6,176 nt of DNA from Alphaproteobacteria bacterium (GTDB taxonomy: Bacteria > Pseudomonadota > Alphaproteobacteria > Sphingomonadales > Sphingomonadaceae): the NCBI GenBank assembly GCA_018828205.1, contig JAHJWA010000313.1:1-6176 (forward strand). Reading direction: 5' to 3'. Below the pieces are notes generated by a model. That model had not been told where the DNA came from. It searched no databases and saw nothing but the letters and a program-made list of their open reading frames with translations. A program made the position numbers and the translations under genes. Shown piece by piece: positions 1 to 5,414 of this stretch. Numbering within the stretch: the first letter of the stretch is position 1; each line of letters opens with the position of its first letter.

Positions 1-365
1 CGCCGCAGCCGCAGCGCCCACCGCTGCGCGGCGAGGCGCCCCCGCCGATGACGCCGTCGCGTCCGCAGGTCGCGCCCAGCACCGGCGGCTTCGTCGCCCC
101 GCGGATCATGCAATTGCCGGGTCTGGAAACGGTGATCGGGCGCGATGCCACCGCGCTCGCCAATGTTTTCGGGCCGCCGCGGCTGGAAGTTCAGGAGGGC
201 GATGCGCTCAAGCTGCAGTTCAGCGGGGAGGCCTGCGTGCTCGATATCTATCTCTACCCGCTCCGCCCGGGCGCCGAGCCGAGCGCGACCTATGTCGATG
301 CGCGGCGGGCGAGCGACGGGATCGATGTCGACCGCGCCGCCTGCGTGGCGGCGCTCAGACGTTAG
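1..365 (+). CDS. Hypothetical proline-rich protein, C-terminal part (5' end outside window)
   Basis: The reading frame is open from the left edge (first full codon at 3) to a TAG at 363-365, giving 120 visible residues. There is an ATG at 48, but the frame stays open upstream of it, so the real start is probably outside the window. The visible part begins with a proline- and glutamine-rich stretch (PQPQRPP, then APPP), as in the linker of an exported protein or lipoprotein. A compact domain follows, with LPGLETVIGRDATALANVFG, then KLQFSGEACVLDIYLYPL and a final Cys-containing helix near DRAACVAALRR. The two cysteines (in GEACVLD and RAACVAA) could form a disulfide if the protein is periplasmic. 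I think related small proteins occur in sphingomonads, but I cannot name a function. It converges on the SUF operon and is probably a separate transcription unit. The frame is well supported; the function is unknown. Confidence 0.72.
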   Translation, partial: PQPQRPPLRGEAPPPMTPSRPQVAPSTGGFVAPRIMQLPGLETVIGRDATALANVFGPPRLEVQEGDALKLQFSGEACVLDIYLYPLRPGAEPSATYVDARRASDGIDVDRAACVAALRR

Positions 366-377
366 CGCCTGGCGCTA
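363..377. terminator. Palindrome containing both convergent stop codons (possible bidirectional terminator)
   Basis: TAGCGCC and GGCGCTA form a perfect 7-bp inverted repeat around a single central base at 370. The left TAG is the stop of the plus-strand gene and the right arm, read on the minus strand, is the TAG of the A-type carrier gene. As RNA it could fold into a stem of about 6 bp with a 3-base loop from either strand. There is no U-tract on either side, so it is not a classic intrinsic terminator. The palindrome is seen directly; the terminator role is inference. Confidence 0.35.
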
Positions 378-731
378 GACCATGAAGCTTTCGCCGCAGC
401 CGCAGGCGCCCTTGGCGTTGGGGTTGGCGAAGACGAAGCCGGCGGTGAAATCGTCCTCGACCCAGTCCATCGTGCTGCCGACCAGATAGAGCACGCTCGA
501 TCCGTCGATGTAGAACACGCCGCCGGGGGTCTCGATCTTCTCGTCGAAGCGCGCTTCCTCGGTGACGTAGTCGACCGAATAGGCGAGCCCCGAACAGCCG
601 CGGCGCGGGGTCGAGAGCTTGACCCCGATCGCGTCGGCCGGCGCTTTTGCCATCAGATCGGCGACGCGCGCTTCGGCGCGCTGCGTCAATTCGACCGCGG
701 CGGGGCGTTTTCTCAGGGTGGATTCGGCCAT
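375..731 (-). CDS. sufA: A-type iron-sulfur carrier / assembly accessory protein (SufA/ErpA/IscA family)
   Basis: A 118-residue protein of the HesB/IscA fold. These proteins bind an Fe-S cluster or iron at a dimer interface and pass clusters made on the SufBCD scaffold to apo-enzymes in the cytoplasm. The three signature cysteines are all present: Cys46 in PRRGCSGLAY, and Cys110 and Cys112 in KGACGCGESF near the C-terminus, with the usual ANPNAKG lead-in. Length matches the family (about 105-125). The frame is open further upstream, but the ATG at 731 is chosen because it begins the family-like N-terminus (MAESTL), overlaps the upstream gene's TGA by one base (TGATG), and has GGGGA seven bases before it. 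It is the last gene of the SUF operon. Whether it behaves as SufA, ErpA or IscA cannot be told from sequence alone; the symbol follows its operon context. Confidence 0.93.
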   Translation of the reverse strand: MAESTLRKRPAAVELTQRAEARVADLMAKAPADAIGVKLSTPRRGCSGLAYSVDYVTEEARFDEKIETPGGVFYIDGSSVLYLVGSTMDWVEDDFTAGFVFANPNAKGACGCGESFMV

Positions 732-1249
732 CACAGCATCCCCAGTTCGAGCCGTGCCTCGTCGGACATCTTGTCGGGGCCCCACGGCGGGTCCCAGACC
801 AGATTGACCTGCGCATCGCGCACGCCGGGCACGCTGGCGGCGCGCAATTCGACCTCGCCCGGCATCGATTCGGCCACCGGGCAATGCGGCGTGGTCAGCG
901 TCATATTGACCACGACGTCGTTCTCGCTCGACACCTCGACCCCGTAGATCAGCCCGAGGTCGTAGATATTGACCGGGATTTCGGGGTCGTAGATCTCGCG
1001 GATCGCGGCGACCACCGCCTCGTAGAGCTCGCCGCCCGGCTCGCCCGCCTGCATGGCTTCGGGCTTCTGCTTGAGGAAGCCTTCGAGATAGTCGCGCTTG
1101 CGCTCGAGCTTCTCGCGCGGCGCTTCGGCGACGGGGGCGGCGTCGGGATCGACGGCGTCCTCGACCCGCGCGCGCGGCGGCTTTTGCAGCACCTGCTCGT
1201 TGGGAGCGGGGGCGGCGATGAAATCCTGGTCGTCGCTGGGCTTGTTCAT
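731..1249 (-). CDS. sufT: SUF-associated DUF59 (MIP18-like) Fe-S assembly protein, SufT type
   Basis: A 172-residue protein whose C-terminal half is a DUF59/MIP18-family domain. Bacterial SufT proteins and eukaryotic CIA2 share this domain and act in Fe-S protein maturation. Visible hallmarks are DPEIPVNIYDLGLIY (88-102), TTPHCPVAE with the conserved Cys123, and WDPPWGPDKMS (152-162), which fit the SUF-linked subfamily. The first 75 or so residues are extra relative to a bare DUF59 domain: a Pro/Ala/Asp/Glu-rich, probably disordered stretch followed by a basic helix (EKLERKRDYLEGFLKQK). The ATG at 1249 is supported by AGGAAA eight bases upstream, overlapping the sufS stop codon; only 10 bases separate the genes. 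Its TGA shares one base with the next ATG, implying coupled translation. Family membership is secure; the exact step it performs is inferred. Confidence 0.92.
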   Translation of the reverse strand: MNKPSDDQDFIAAPAPNEQVLQKPPRARVEDAVDPDAAPVAEAPREKLERKRDYLEGFLKQKPEAMQAGEPGGELYEAVVAAIREIYDPEIPVNIYDLGLIYGVEVSSENDVVVNMTLTTPHCPVAESMPGEVELRAASVPGVRDAQVNLVWDPPWGPDKMSDEARLELGML

Positions 1250-1255
1250 AACGGC

Positions 1256-1261
1256 TTTCCT
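1256..1261 (-). promoter_or_regulatory. Ribosome binding site of the sufT-type gene, overlapping the sufS stop
   Basis: On the minus strand the sufS TAG runs directly into AGGAAA, followed by six bases and then the ATG at 1249. The Shine-Dalgarno sequence therefore includes the last two bases of the sufS stop codon. This supports the chosen start and suggests the terminating ribosome reinitiates. Confidence 0.6.
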
Positions 1262-2549
1262 AGGCGAAAATCTTGAGCGTGCGTTCGATCCCGCGGGCGA
1301 GGGCGGCGATATCGGCTTGGTCCGAATAGAGACCGAAGCTGGCGCGTGCGGTGGCCGGGACCCCGAGGTGCTCCATCAAGGGCTGCGCGCAATGGTGCCC
1401 GGCGCGGATCGCGACGTCTTCCTCGTCCAATATGGTGCCCAGATCGTGCGGGTGAACCCCCTCCACGGCAAAGGAGACGATTCCTGCGGAATCCTCGGGC
1501 CCGAACAGGCGCACCGAATTGAAGCTGCGCAGCATGTCGCGGGTCTGGCTGGCGAGCGCGGATTCATGCGCGAACAGCCGCGCCGGATCGAGCTTCTCGA
1601 CATAATCGATCGCCGCGGCGAGCGCGATCGCCTCGGTGATCATCGGCGTGCCCGCCTCGAAGCGCTGCGGCGGCGGGGCATAGGTGGTGCGCGCGAAGCT
1701 GACCTGGTCGATCATCGCGCCCCCGCCCTGCCACGGCGGCATCGCCTCGAGCAGGCTTTCGCGCGCCCACAGCACCCCGATTCCGGTCGGACCGTAGAGC
1801 TTGTGCCCCGAGAACACGTAGAAATCGCAATCGAGCGCGGCCATGTCGAGCGCCATCCGCGGCGCCGCCTGGCAGCCGTCGAGCAACAGCTTCGCGCCCA
1901 CGCCATGCGCCAGATCGGCGGCGCGGCGCGCGTCGAGCACCGAGCCCAGCACGTTGGAGAGATGCGCCAGCGCCACGAGTTTGTGGCGCGGGGTCAGCAT
2001 GGTCTCGAGCGCGCCAAGGTCGATCCGCCCGTCCTCGGTCAGCGGGCAGACGTCGATCGCGGCGCCGCTGCGTTCGGCGACCAGCTGCCAGGGCACGATG
2101 TTGGAATGATGCTCGAGCTGCGAGAGCATGATCCGGTCGCCCGATTTCAGGTTCGCCATGCCCCAGCTGTGCGCGACCAGATTGATCCCCTCGGTCGCGC
2201 CGCGCACGAAGACGATCTCGTTCTCGCTCGCCGCGCCGATGAAGCGCGCGGTCGTGCGGCGGGCGCTCTCGTAACCCAGCGTCATCTGTGCGCTGCGGCC
2301 ATAGACCCCGCGGTGGACGGTGGCGTAATCCCGGCCCAGCGCAATGCTCATCGCGTCGATCACGGTTTGCGGCTTCTGCGCGGAGGCGGCGGTGTCGAGA
2401 TAGTGCCAGGGCTTGCCCTCGGCCGTGACCATGCCGGGGAAATCGGCCTTGAGGTGCGCCCCCGCGCAGGCGGGGGCCTCGGGCAGGCCGGAGCTTCCCC
2501 GGCCGAGATCCCCGCCTGCGCGAGGAAGCGGAGACGGGTTCGCGTTCAC
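1260..2549 (-). CDS. sufS: Cysteine desulfurase SufS (class V aminotransferase fold), with N-terminal insertion
   Basis: A PLP enzyme that removes sulfur from L-cysteine, giving alanine and an enzyme persulfide that supplies SufBCD. With the GTG start at 2549 it is 429 residues. Seen: LDTAASAQKP (51-60), ATEGINLV (118-125), the PLP-stacking His147-His148, Asp224 in LLLDGCQA, the PLP Lys250 in FSGHKLYGPTG, RFEAGTP (296-302), and the active-site Cys387 in RAGHHCAQPLM. From the DFP motif (36-38) onward it matches E. coli SufS closely, with Lys and Cys offset by only 23-24 residues. The GTG is the only start I see that keeps the DFP motif, and it overlaps the sufD TGA by 4 bp (GTGA). Residues about 6-31 are encoded by a palindromic element and have no counterpart in E. 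coli SufS. An open frame continues upstream of 2549 inside sufD, but it is a shadow. The function is secure; the exact N-terminus is less so. Confidence 0.95.
   Translation of the reverse strand: MNANPSPLPRAGGDLGRGSSGLPEAPACAGAHLKADFPGMVTAEGKPWHYLDTAASAQKPQTVIDAMSIALGRDYATVHRGVYGRSAQMTLGYESARRTTARFIGAASENEIVFVRGATEGINLVAHSWGMANLKSGDRIMLSQLEHHSNIVPWQLVAERSGAAIDVCPLTEDGRIDLGALETMLTPRHKLVALAHLSNVLGSVLDARRAADLAHGVGAKLLLDGCQAAPRMALDMAALDCDFYVFSGHKLYGPTGIGVLWARESLLEAMPPWQGGGAMIDQVSFARTTYAPPPQRFEAGTPMITEAIALAAAIDYVEKLDPARLFAHESALASQTRDMLRSFNSVRLFGPEDSAGIVSFAVEGVHPHDLGTILDEEDVAIRAGHHCAQPLMEHLGVPATARASFGLYSDQADIAALARGIERTLKIFA
2453..2540. repeat. Palindromic element inserted in frame at the 5' end of sufS
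   Basis: The core is a perfect 13-bp inverted repeat, CGCGCAGGCGGGG at 2463-2475 and CCCCGCCTGCGCG at 2510-2522. Between the arms lies a second hairpin, GGCCGG (2486-2491) and CCGGCC (2499-2504), with a 7-base loop. The outer left arm also forms its own 8-bp hairpin, GCCCCCGC/GCGGGGGC, at 2458-2477. The outer limits of the element are not defined by sequence alone; I set them where homology to SufS resumes. The composition resembles dispersed palindromes of sphingomonad genomes that carry CCCCGCCTGCGCGGGG-like arms (from memory). The hairpin core encodes SufS residues 10-31, rich in Gly, Pro and Ala. Confidence 0.65.
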
Positions 2550-3316
2550 AGATGTTTGTCCAGCTTGTCGAGCGCGACGCGCATCAGCCGCTCGCGCGTG
2601 TCGTCGTCGGAGAGCCCCACCAGCGCATCGCCGATGAAGGCCTGGACCAGCAGCCGCCGCGACAGTTCGGGCGGAATGCCGCGCGCGGCCATGTAGTAGC
2701 GGGCGGTCTCGTCGAGCTGGCCGACGGTCGCACCATGCGCGCATTTGACGTCGTCGGCGAAGATTTCGAGCTGCGGCACCGCGTTGACGCTGGCGCCGCG
2801 GTCGAGCAGCAGGCCCTTGAAATCCTGCGAGGCGTCGGTCTTCTGCGCATCGCGCACGACATCGATGCTGCCCAGGAAATTGCCCGTGCCCTTGCCCCAG
2901 TGGACGCTGCGGACGGTCTGATTGCTGGTCGCCTCGGGTTCGGCATGCACCACGCGGGTGACGAATTCGCGCACCGTGTCGCGTCCGCCCACGGTGATCC
3001 CGCCCATCTCGAAATGGGCGCCGCGGCCCATCCGGACCTCGATTTCAATTCTCGCGAATTCACCCGAGGCGGCGATGGCGAAGATCGCGCAGCGCGCGCC
3101 TTCGCCCACGTCGATCCGCAGCCGGCGCAGTTCGGTCGATGCGGTGTCCGCACCGTCCTCGATCACGATGGTCTCGCTCCAGCTTTCGCCGGGCGGAACC
3201 GCGACCTCTCGCCAGACGTCGAGATCGACGCCTTCGAGCGCCTCGACCGCCGAATAGCGCCAAGCTTCGTCCTTGCGGGTGGGGCGGCGGGTGGGGCGGG
3301 TCGCGACTTCGCTCAT
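2546..3316 (-). CDS. sufD: Fe-S cluster assembly scaffold subunit SufD (short form)
   Basis: SufD pairs with SufB and SufC in the cytoplasmic SufBC2D scaffold and is needed for iron acquisition and cluster formation. This copy has 256 residues against about 423 in E. coli. It keeps the N-terminal KDEAWRYSAVEAL motif (15-27), then a beta-helix-like middle, and the signature PQLEIFADDVKCAHGATVG (181-199) followed by QLDE. His194 in KCAHGAT corresponds to the functionally important His360 of E. coli SufD. The C-terminal helical segment (ARYYMAARGIPPELSRRLLVQAFIGD) is the SufC-binding region type. Reduced SufD proteins seem usual in sphingomonads, so it is probably intact. The ATG overlaps the sufC TGA by 4 bp (ATGA) and has AAGGTGA seven bases upstream. 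Its own TGA overlaps the sufS GTG. Confidence 0.94.
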   Translation of the reverse strand: MSEVATRPTRRPTRKDEAWRYSAVEALEGVDLDVWREVAVPPGESWSETIVIEDGADTASTELRRLRIDVGEGARCAIFAIAASGEFARIEIEVRMGRGAHFEMGGITVGGRDTVREFVTRVVHAEPEATSNQTVRSVHWGKGTGNFLGSIDVVRDAQKTDASQDFKGLLLDRGASVNAVPQLEIFADDVKCAHGATVGQLDETARYYMAARGIPPELSRRLLVQAFIGDALVGLSDDDTRERLMRVALDKLDKHL

Positions 3317-4074
3317 GCGGCCATCACCTTATCGTAGCCCTCGGCCTCGAGCTGATGCGCGAGATCGGCGCTGCCGGTCTTCACGATCCGGCCCTGGCTG
3401 AGGATATGGACATAGTCGGGCTGAACCACCTGGAGCAGCCGCTGGTAATGCGTGATCAGCAGCACGCCCTTGCCGGGCTGGCGCATGATCGCGTTGATCC
3501 CGTCGCCGACCACGCGCAGCGAATCGATGTCGAGCCCGCTGTCGGTCTCGTCGAGCACCGCGAAGCTGGGATCGAGAATGCCCATCTGGACCATCTCGGC
3601 GCGCTTCTTCTCGCCGCCCGAGAAGCCGACGTTCACGTGGCGCTTGAGCATGTCCATGTCGAGCTTGAGCAGCGCGGCCTTCTCCTTGGCCAGCTTGAGG
3701 AATTCGCCGCCGGTTAGCGGCTCCTCGCCGCGGTGCTTGCGCTGCGCATTGAGCGCCTCGCGCAGGAACTGGACGTTGGAGACGCCGGGAATCTCGACCG
3801 GATACTGGAAGCCCAGGAACATGCCCGCCGCGGCGCGCTCGTGCGGTTCCATCTCGAGCAGATCCTTGCCCTCGAAGCGGACATTGCCGCCGGTGACCTC
3901 GTAGCCGGGGCGCCCGCCCAGCACATAGGCGAGCGTCGACTTGCCCGCGCCATTGGGTCCCATGATCGCGTGCACCTCGCCCGCCCCCACGCTGAGCGAG
4001 AGGCCATCGAGGATCTTGGTGCCACCGATTTCGGCGGAGAGGTTTTCAATCTGGAGCATAGGGCTTTCGTTCAT
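3313..4074 (-). CDS. sufC: Fe-S cluster assembly ATPase SufC
   Basis: The ABC-type ATPase of the SufBCD scaffold; ATP binding drives SufC dimerisation and remodels SufB-SufD for cluster building. With the ATG at 4074 it has 253 residues (E. coli 248). All nucleotide-binding motifs are present: Walker A GPNGAGKST (39-47), the Q-loop in FQYPVEIPGVSNVQF, the signature SGGEKKR, Walker B VLDETDSGLD with its glutamate, and the switch histidine in LLITHYQR. The C-terminal KPDYVH-like stretch appears as QPDYVHILSQGRIVKTG. A second ATG at 4059 would begin at MLQIENL, which matches the E. coli start (MLSIKDL) better; neither ATG has a strong Shine-Dalgarno, so the start is uncertain by five codons. It lies 33 bp after the exported-protein gene and overlaps sufD by 4 bp. 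Confidence 0.96.
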   Translation of the reverse strand: MNESPMLQIENLSAEIGGTKILDGLSLSVGAGEVHAIMGPNGAGKSTLAYVLGGRPGYEVTGGNVRFEGKDLLEMEPHERAAAGMFLGFQYPVEIPGVSNVQFLREALNAQRKHRGEEPLTGGEFLKLAKEKAALLKLDMDMLKRHVNVGFSGGEKKRAEMVQMGILDPSFAVLDETDSGLDIDSLRVVGDGINAIMRQPGKGVLLITHYQRLLQVVQPDYVHILSQGRIVKTGSADLAHQLEAEGYDKVMAA

Positions 4075-4107
4075 TGGTATTTTCGGGAGGCCAGGGGCAC
4101 GGGTGTA

Positions 4108-4830
4108 TCAACCGTCTTCGTGGCTGGATGTCGGGGCTTCGTCGGCAACTGTATCTGCGGTCAGTTCGACGTAATCCGAGGCCGGACATCGGCTGCGTTC
4201 GAGCGCTATCATGCCGGCGAAACGCGAGACCTCGTTGGTCCAATTTGCGAAGGCGGCCCGATCCTCATCGGTAAACTCTTCCTTGGCGTACCGTGCTTCG
4301 ATCTCCGCAGAGCTCTCCGCGACGAAGCCATCGCGCCGTTTTACCAGCGCGCGAATCCGGTCGACGCAGGCGCGCGTTTCCGCCGCGATGGCCGAGCCCT
4401 CGCCGTTGGCGGCACGCGTGGCTTCCGAGGCGCGCAAATTGGTGCCGATCGTCTGGTCGAGGCTGCGACCGCGCGCAACATGGACCCGGCGCACGGTTTC
4501 GAAGATCCGCGCGACATCGCCCTGCGTCATGTCCCTGCCGCTGGCCGAAGCGGAGAGACGCTCGGCTGCCTGCTGCTCGAAACTCGAAGCCTCTTCGGCG
4601 CAGCGCGGAATGTCTTCGCGATACTGCCCCTCGAACTCGCGCCCTGGCCCGATCGCGTAGGAACCGCCCTTCAGGCAGCTGTAGTAATCCTCCACATAGG
4701 GCGCGATCACCGCCGGATATTCGAGCACCCAGGTTTCGCGGTCCTCGGGGTAGAGCGCGGTGACGTTCTGGCTCGATTGCTGGGCCATCGCCAGGACGGC
4801 GCCGGCGGTCAGGATAAGGGTCGAAAGCAC
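4108..4830 (-). CDS. Hypothetical exported (periplasmic) protein within the SUF operon
   Basis: A 240-residue protein I do not recognise. The N-terminus (LSTLILTAGAVLAMA, then QQ) is a short signal peptide with a likely signal peptidase I site after Ala16; no lipobox cysteine is seen. The mature part is mostly helical and charged, with long Glu/Arg/Ala-rich segments (for example 79-140 and 172-214) that could form helical hairpins or a coiled coil. It has four cysteines (52, 77, 155, 215), an even number that could form two disulfides. No enzyme motif, membrane span beyond the signal, or Fe-S ligand cluster is evident. The start is GTG at 4830, supported by AGGAG six bases upstream, which overlaps the stop of the DUF559 gene. 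Strand, spacing and the Shine-Dalgarno place it in the operon, yet a secreted product has no known part in cytoplasmic SUF assembly. Confidence 0.8.
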   Translation of the reverse strand: MLSTLILTAGAVLAMAQQSSQNVTALYPEDRETWVLEYPAVIAPYVEDYYSCLKGGSYAIGPGREFEGQYREDIPRCAEEASSFEQQAAERLSASASGRDMTQGDVARIFETVRRVHVARGRSLDQTIGTNLRASEATRAANGEGSAIAAETRACVDRIRALVKRRDGFVAESSAEIEARYAKEEFTDEDRAAFANWTNEVSRFAGMIALERSRCPASDYVELTADTVADEAPTSSHEDG

Positions 4831-4836
4831 GGCGGT

Positions 4837-4841
4837 CTCCT
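4837..4841 (-). promoter_or_regulatory. Ribosome binding site deciding the GTG start at 4830
   Basis: AGGAG on the minus strand, six bases before the GTG, uses the last two bases of the upstream TAG stop. It is the strongest Shine-Dalgarno in the window and favours this GTG over the internal ATG at signal-peptide position 15, which would destroy the signal peptide. Confidence 0.65.
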
Positions 4842-5361
4842 ACCGATCCTTGGGGGCGTAAGCGCCGCGCGGGCGTGGAGCGCCGGTCGGGCGGCTCTCG
4901 CGCCGGACGCTCTGCTTTTCGGCGATCCGCTTGCGCATCGCATCGCCGATGGCGCCGGTGACCGCGTCGAGATCGGCGAGGATATCGGCGGCGGGGATGT
5001 GCATCACGCGGATGCCGACCGCTGCGAGGCTCTTGTCGCGCCGCGTGGCGAGCGCTTCGCTGGTGTCGTCCTCGTCGATCGCGATCGCGAGGCCGAGCGT
5101 GTGGCAGTTGAAATCGACGATCGCCGAGCCGACCACCGCGTGGCGGGTGAATTTGTGGCGCCCGAAATCGGCCATGGCGAAGCGCTTCGCCAGCGCCTTG
5201 TGCGCCTCGGAGGAATGCCGCTTCATCTCGCGCGCGCGGTCATGCAGCACGTCGAGCCGGGTTTCCGAGATCTTCCACCCGCGACCCTTCTTGTTGAGCG
5301 TGGGTGCGGCATCGGCCTGCTCGCAGGGGGAGCGGAGGTTGAGGGTTTTGCGTTCGGTCAT
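4840..5361 (-). CDS. DUF559 family protein (Vsr/PD-(D/E)XK endonuclease-like fold), probably catalytically degenerate
   Basis: A 173-residue protein. Residues about 35-135 fit a DUF559 domain: helix RLDVLHDRAREMKRHSSEAHKAL with the conserved Glu52, KFTRHAVVGSAIVDFNCHTLGLAIAIDEDD (70-99), and RRDKSLAAVGIRVMHI (107-122) before a final helix. The fold relates to very short patch repair and restriction-type nucleases. In the usual I-E-x-D-G-x-x-H core the glutamate and histidine contribute to catalysis; here they are Ala94 and Thr100, while Asp83 and Asp96 remain. Nuclease activity is thus doubtful and a binding role is possible. The basic tail (RKRIAEKQSVRRESRPTGAP) could bind nucleic acid. It starts at ATG 5361 without a clear Shine-Dalgarno. 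I believe DUF559 genes sit next to sufB/sufC in other sphingomonads (from memory), suggesting a retained but unknown link. The fold call is fairly sure; the function is unknown. Confidence 0.85.
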   Translation of the reverse strand: MTERKTLNLRSPCEQADAAPTLNKKGRGWKISETRLDVLHDRAREMKRHSSEAHKALAKRFAMADFGRHKFTRHAVVGSAIVDFNCHTLGLAIAIDEDDTSEALATRRDKSLAAVGIRVMHIPAADILADLDAVTGAIGDAMRKRIAEKQSVRRESRPTGAPRPRGAYAPKDR

Positions 5362-5414
5362 TGTGGGCGGCCCGCTTCGTCTAATGGCGCACCGGGCGCA
5401 CTCAATACTGTATA

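Noticed and set aside
1..411. Near-identical GC-rich strings at 1-19 and 392-411 (CGCCGCAGCCGCAG shared)
   Set aside because: One encodes Pro-Gln repeats on the plus strand, the other the essential Gly-Cys-Gly end of the A-type carrier on the minus strand. Both are explained by coding need and high GC, so a duplicated site is unlikely.
732..884. Extension of the A-type carrier gene upstream to 884
   Set aside because: The added 51 residues are the shadow of the DUF59 gene, and A-type carriers are about 105-125 residues. The ATG at 731 fits.
1098..2696. A 532-codon plus-strand open frame opposite sufS and the DUF59 gene
   Set aside because: It lies antisense to unmistakable SufS and DUF59 genes, has an arginine/alanine-rich composition without recognisable motifs, and is the kind of long shadow frame expected in high-GC coding DNA.
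2550..2744. Extension of sufS upstream to an ATG at 2744
   Set aside because: This would overlap sufD by about 195 bp with an arginine-rich sequence typical of an out-of-frame reading. The GTG at 2549 gives the usual 4-bp overlap.
2552..3337. A 261-codon plus-strand open frame opposite sufD
   Set aside because: It covers the SufD gene almost exactly on the opposite strand. SufD motifs are clear and this frame has none.
5362..5414. A possible promoter for the DUF559 gene in the spacer, with TTGAGT and a short AT-rich patch (ATACTGTAT at 5405-5413)
   Set aside because: No pair of -35 and -10 like boxes with proper spacing was found. The AT-rich patch borders the repeat and may just be its flank.
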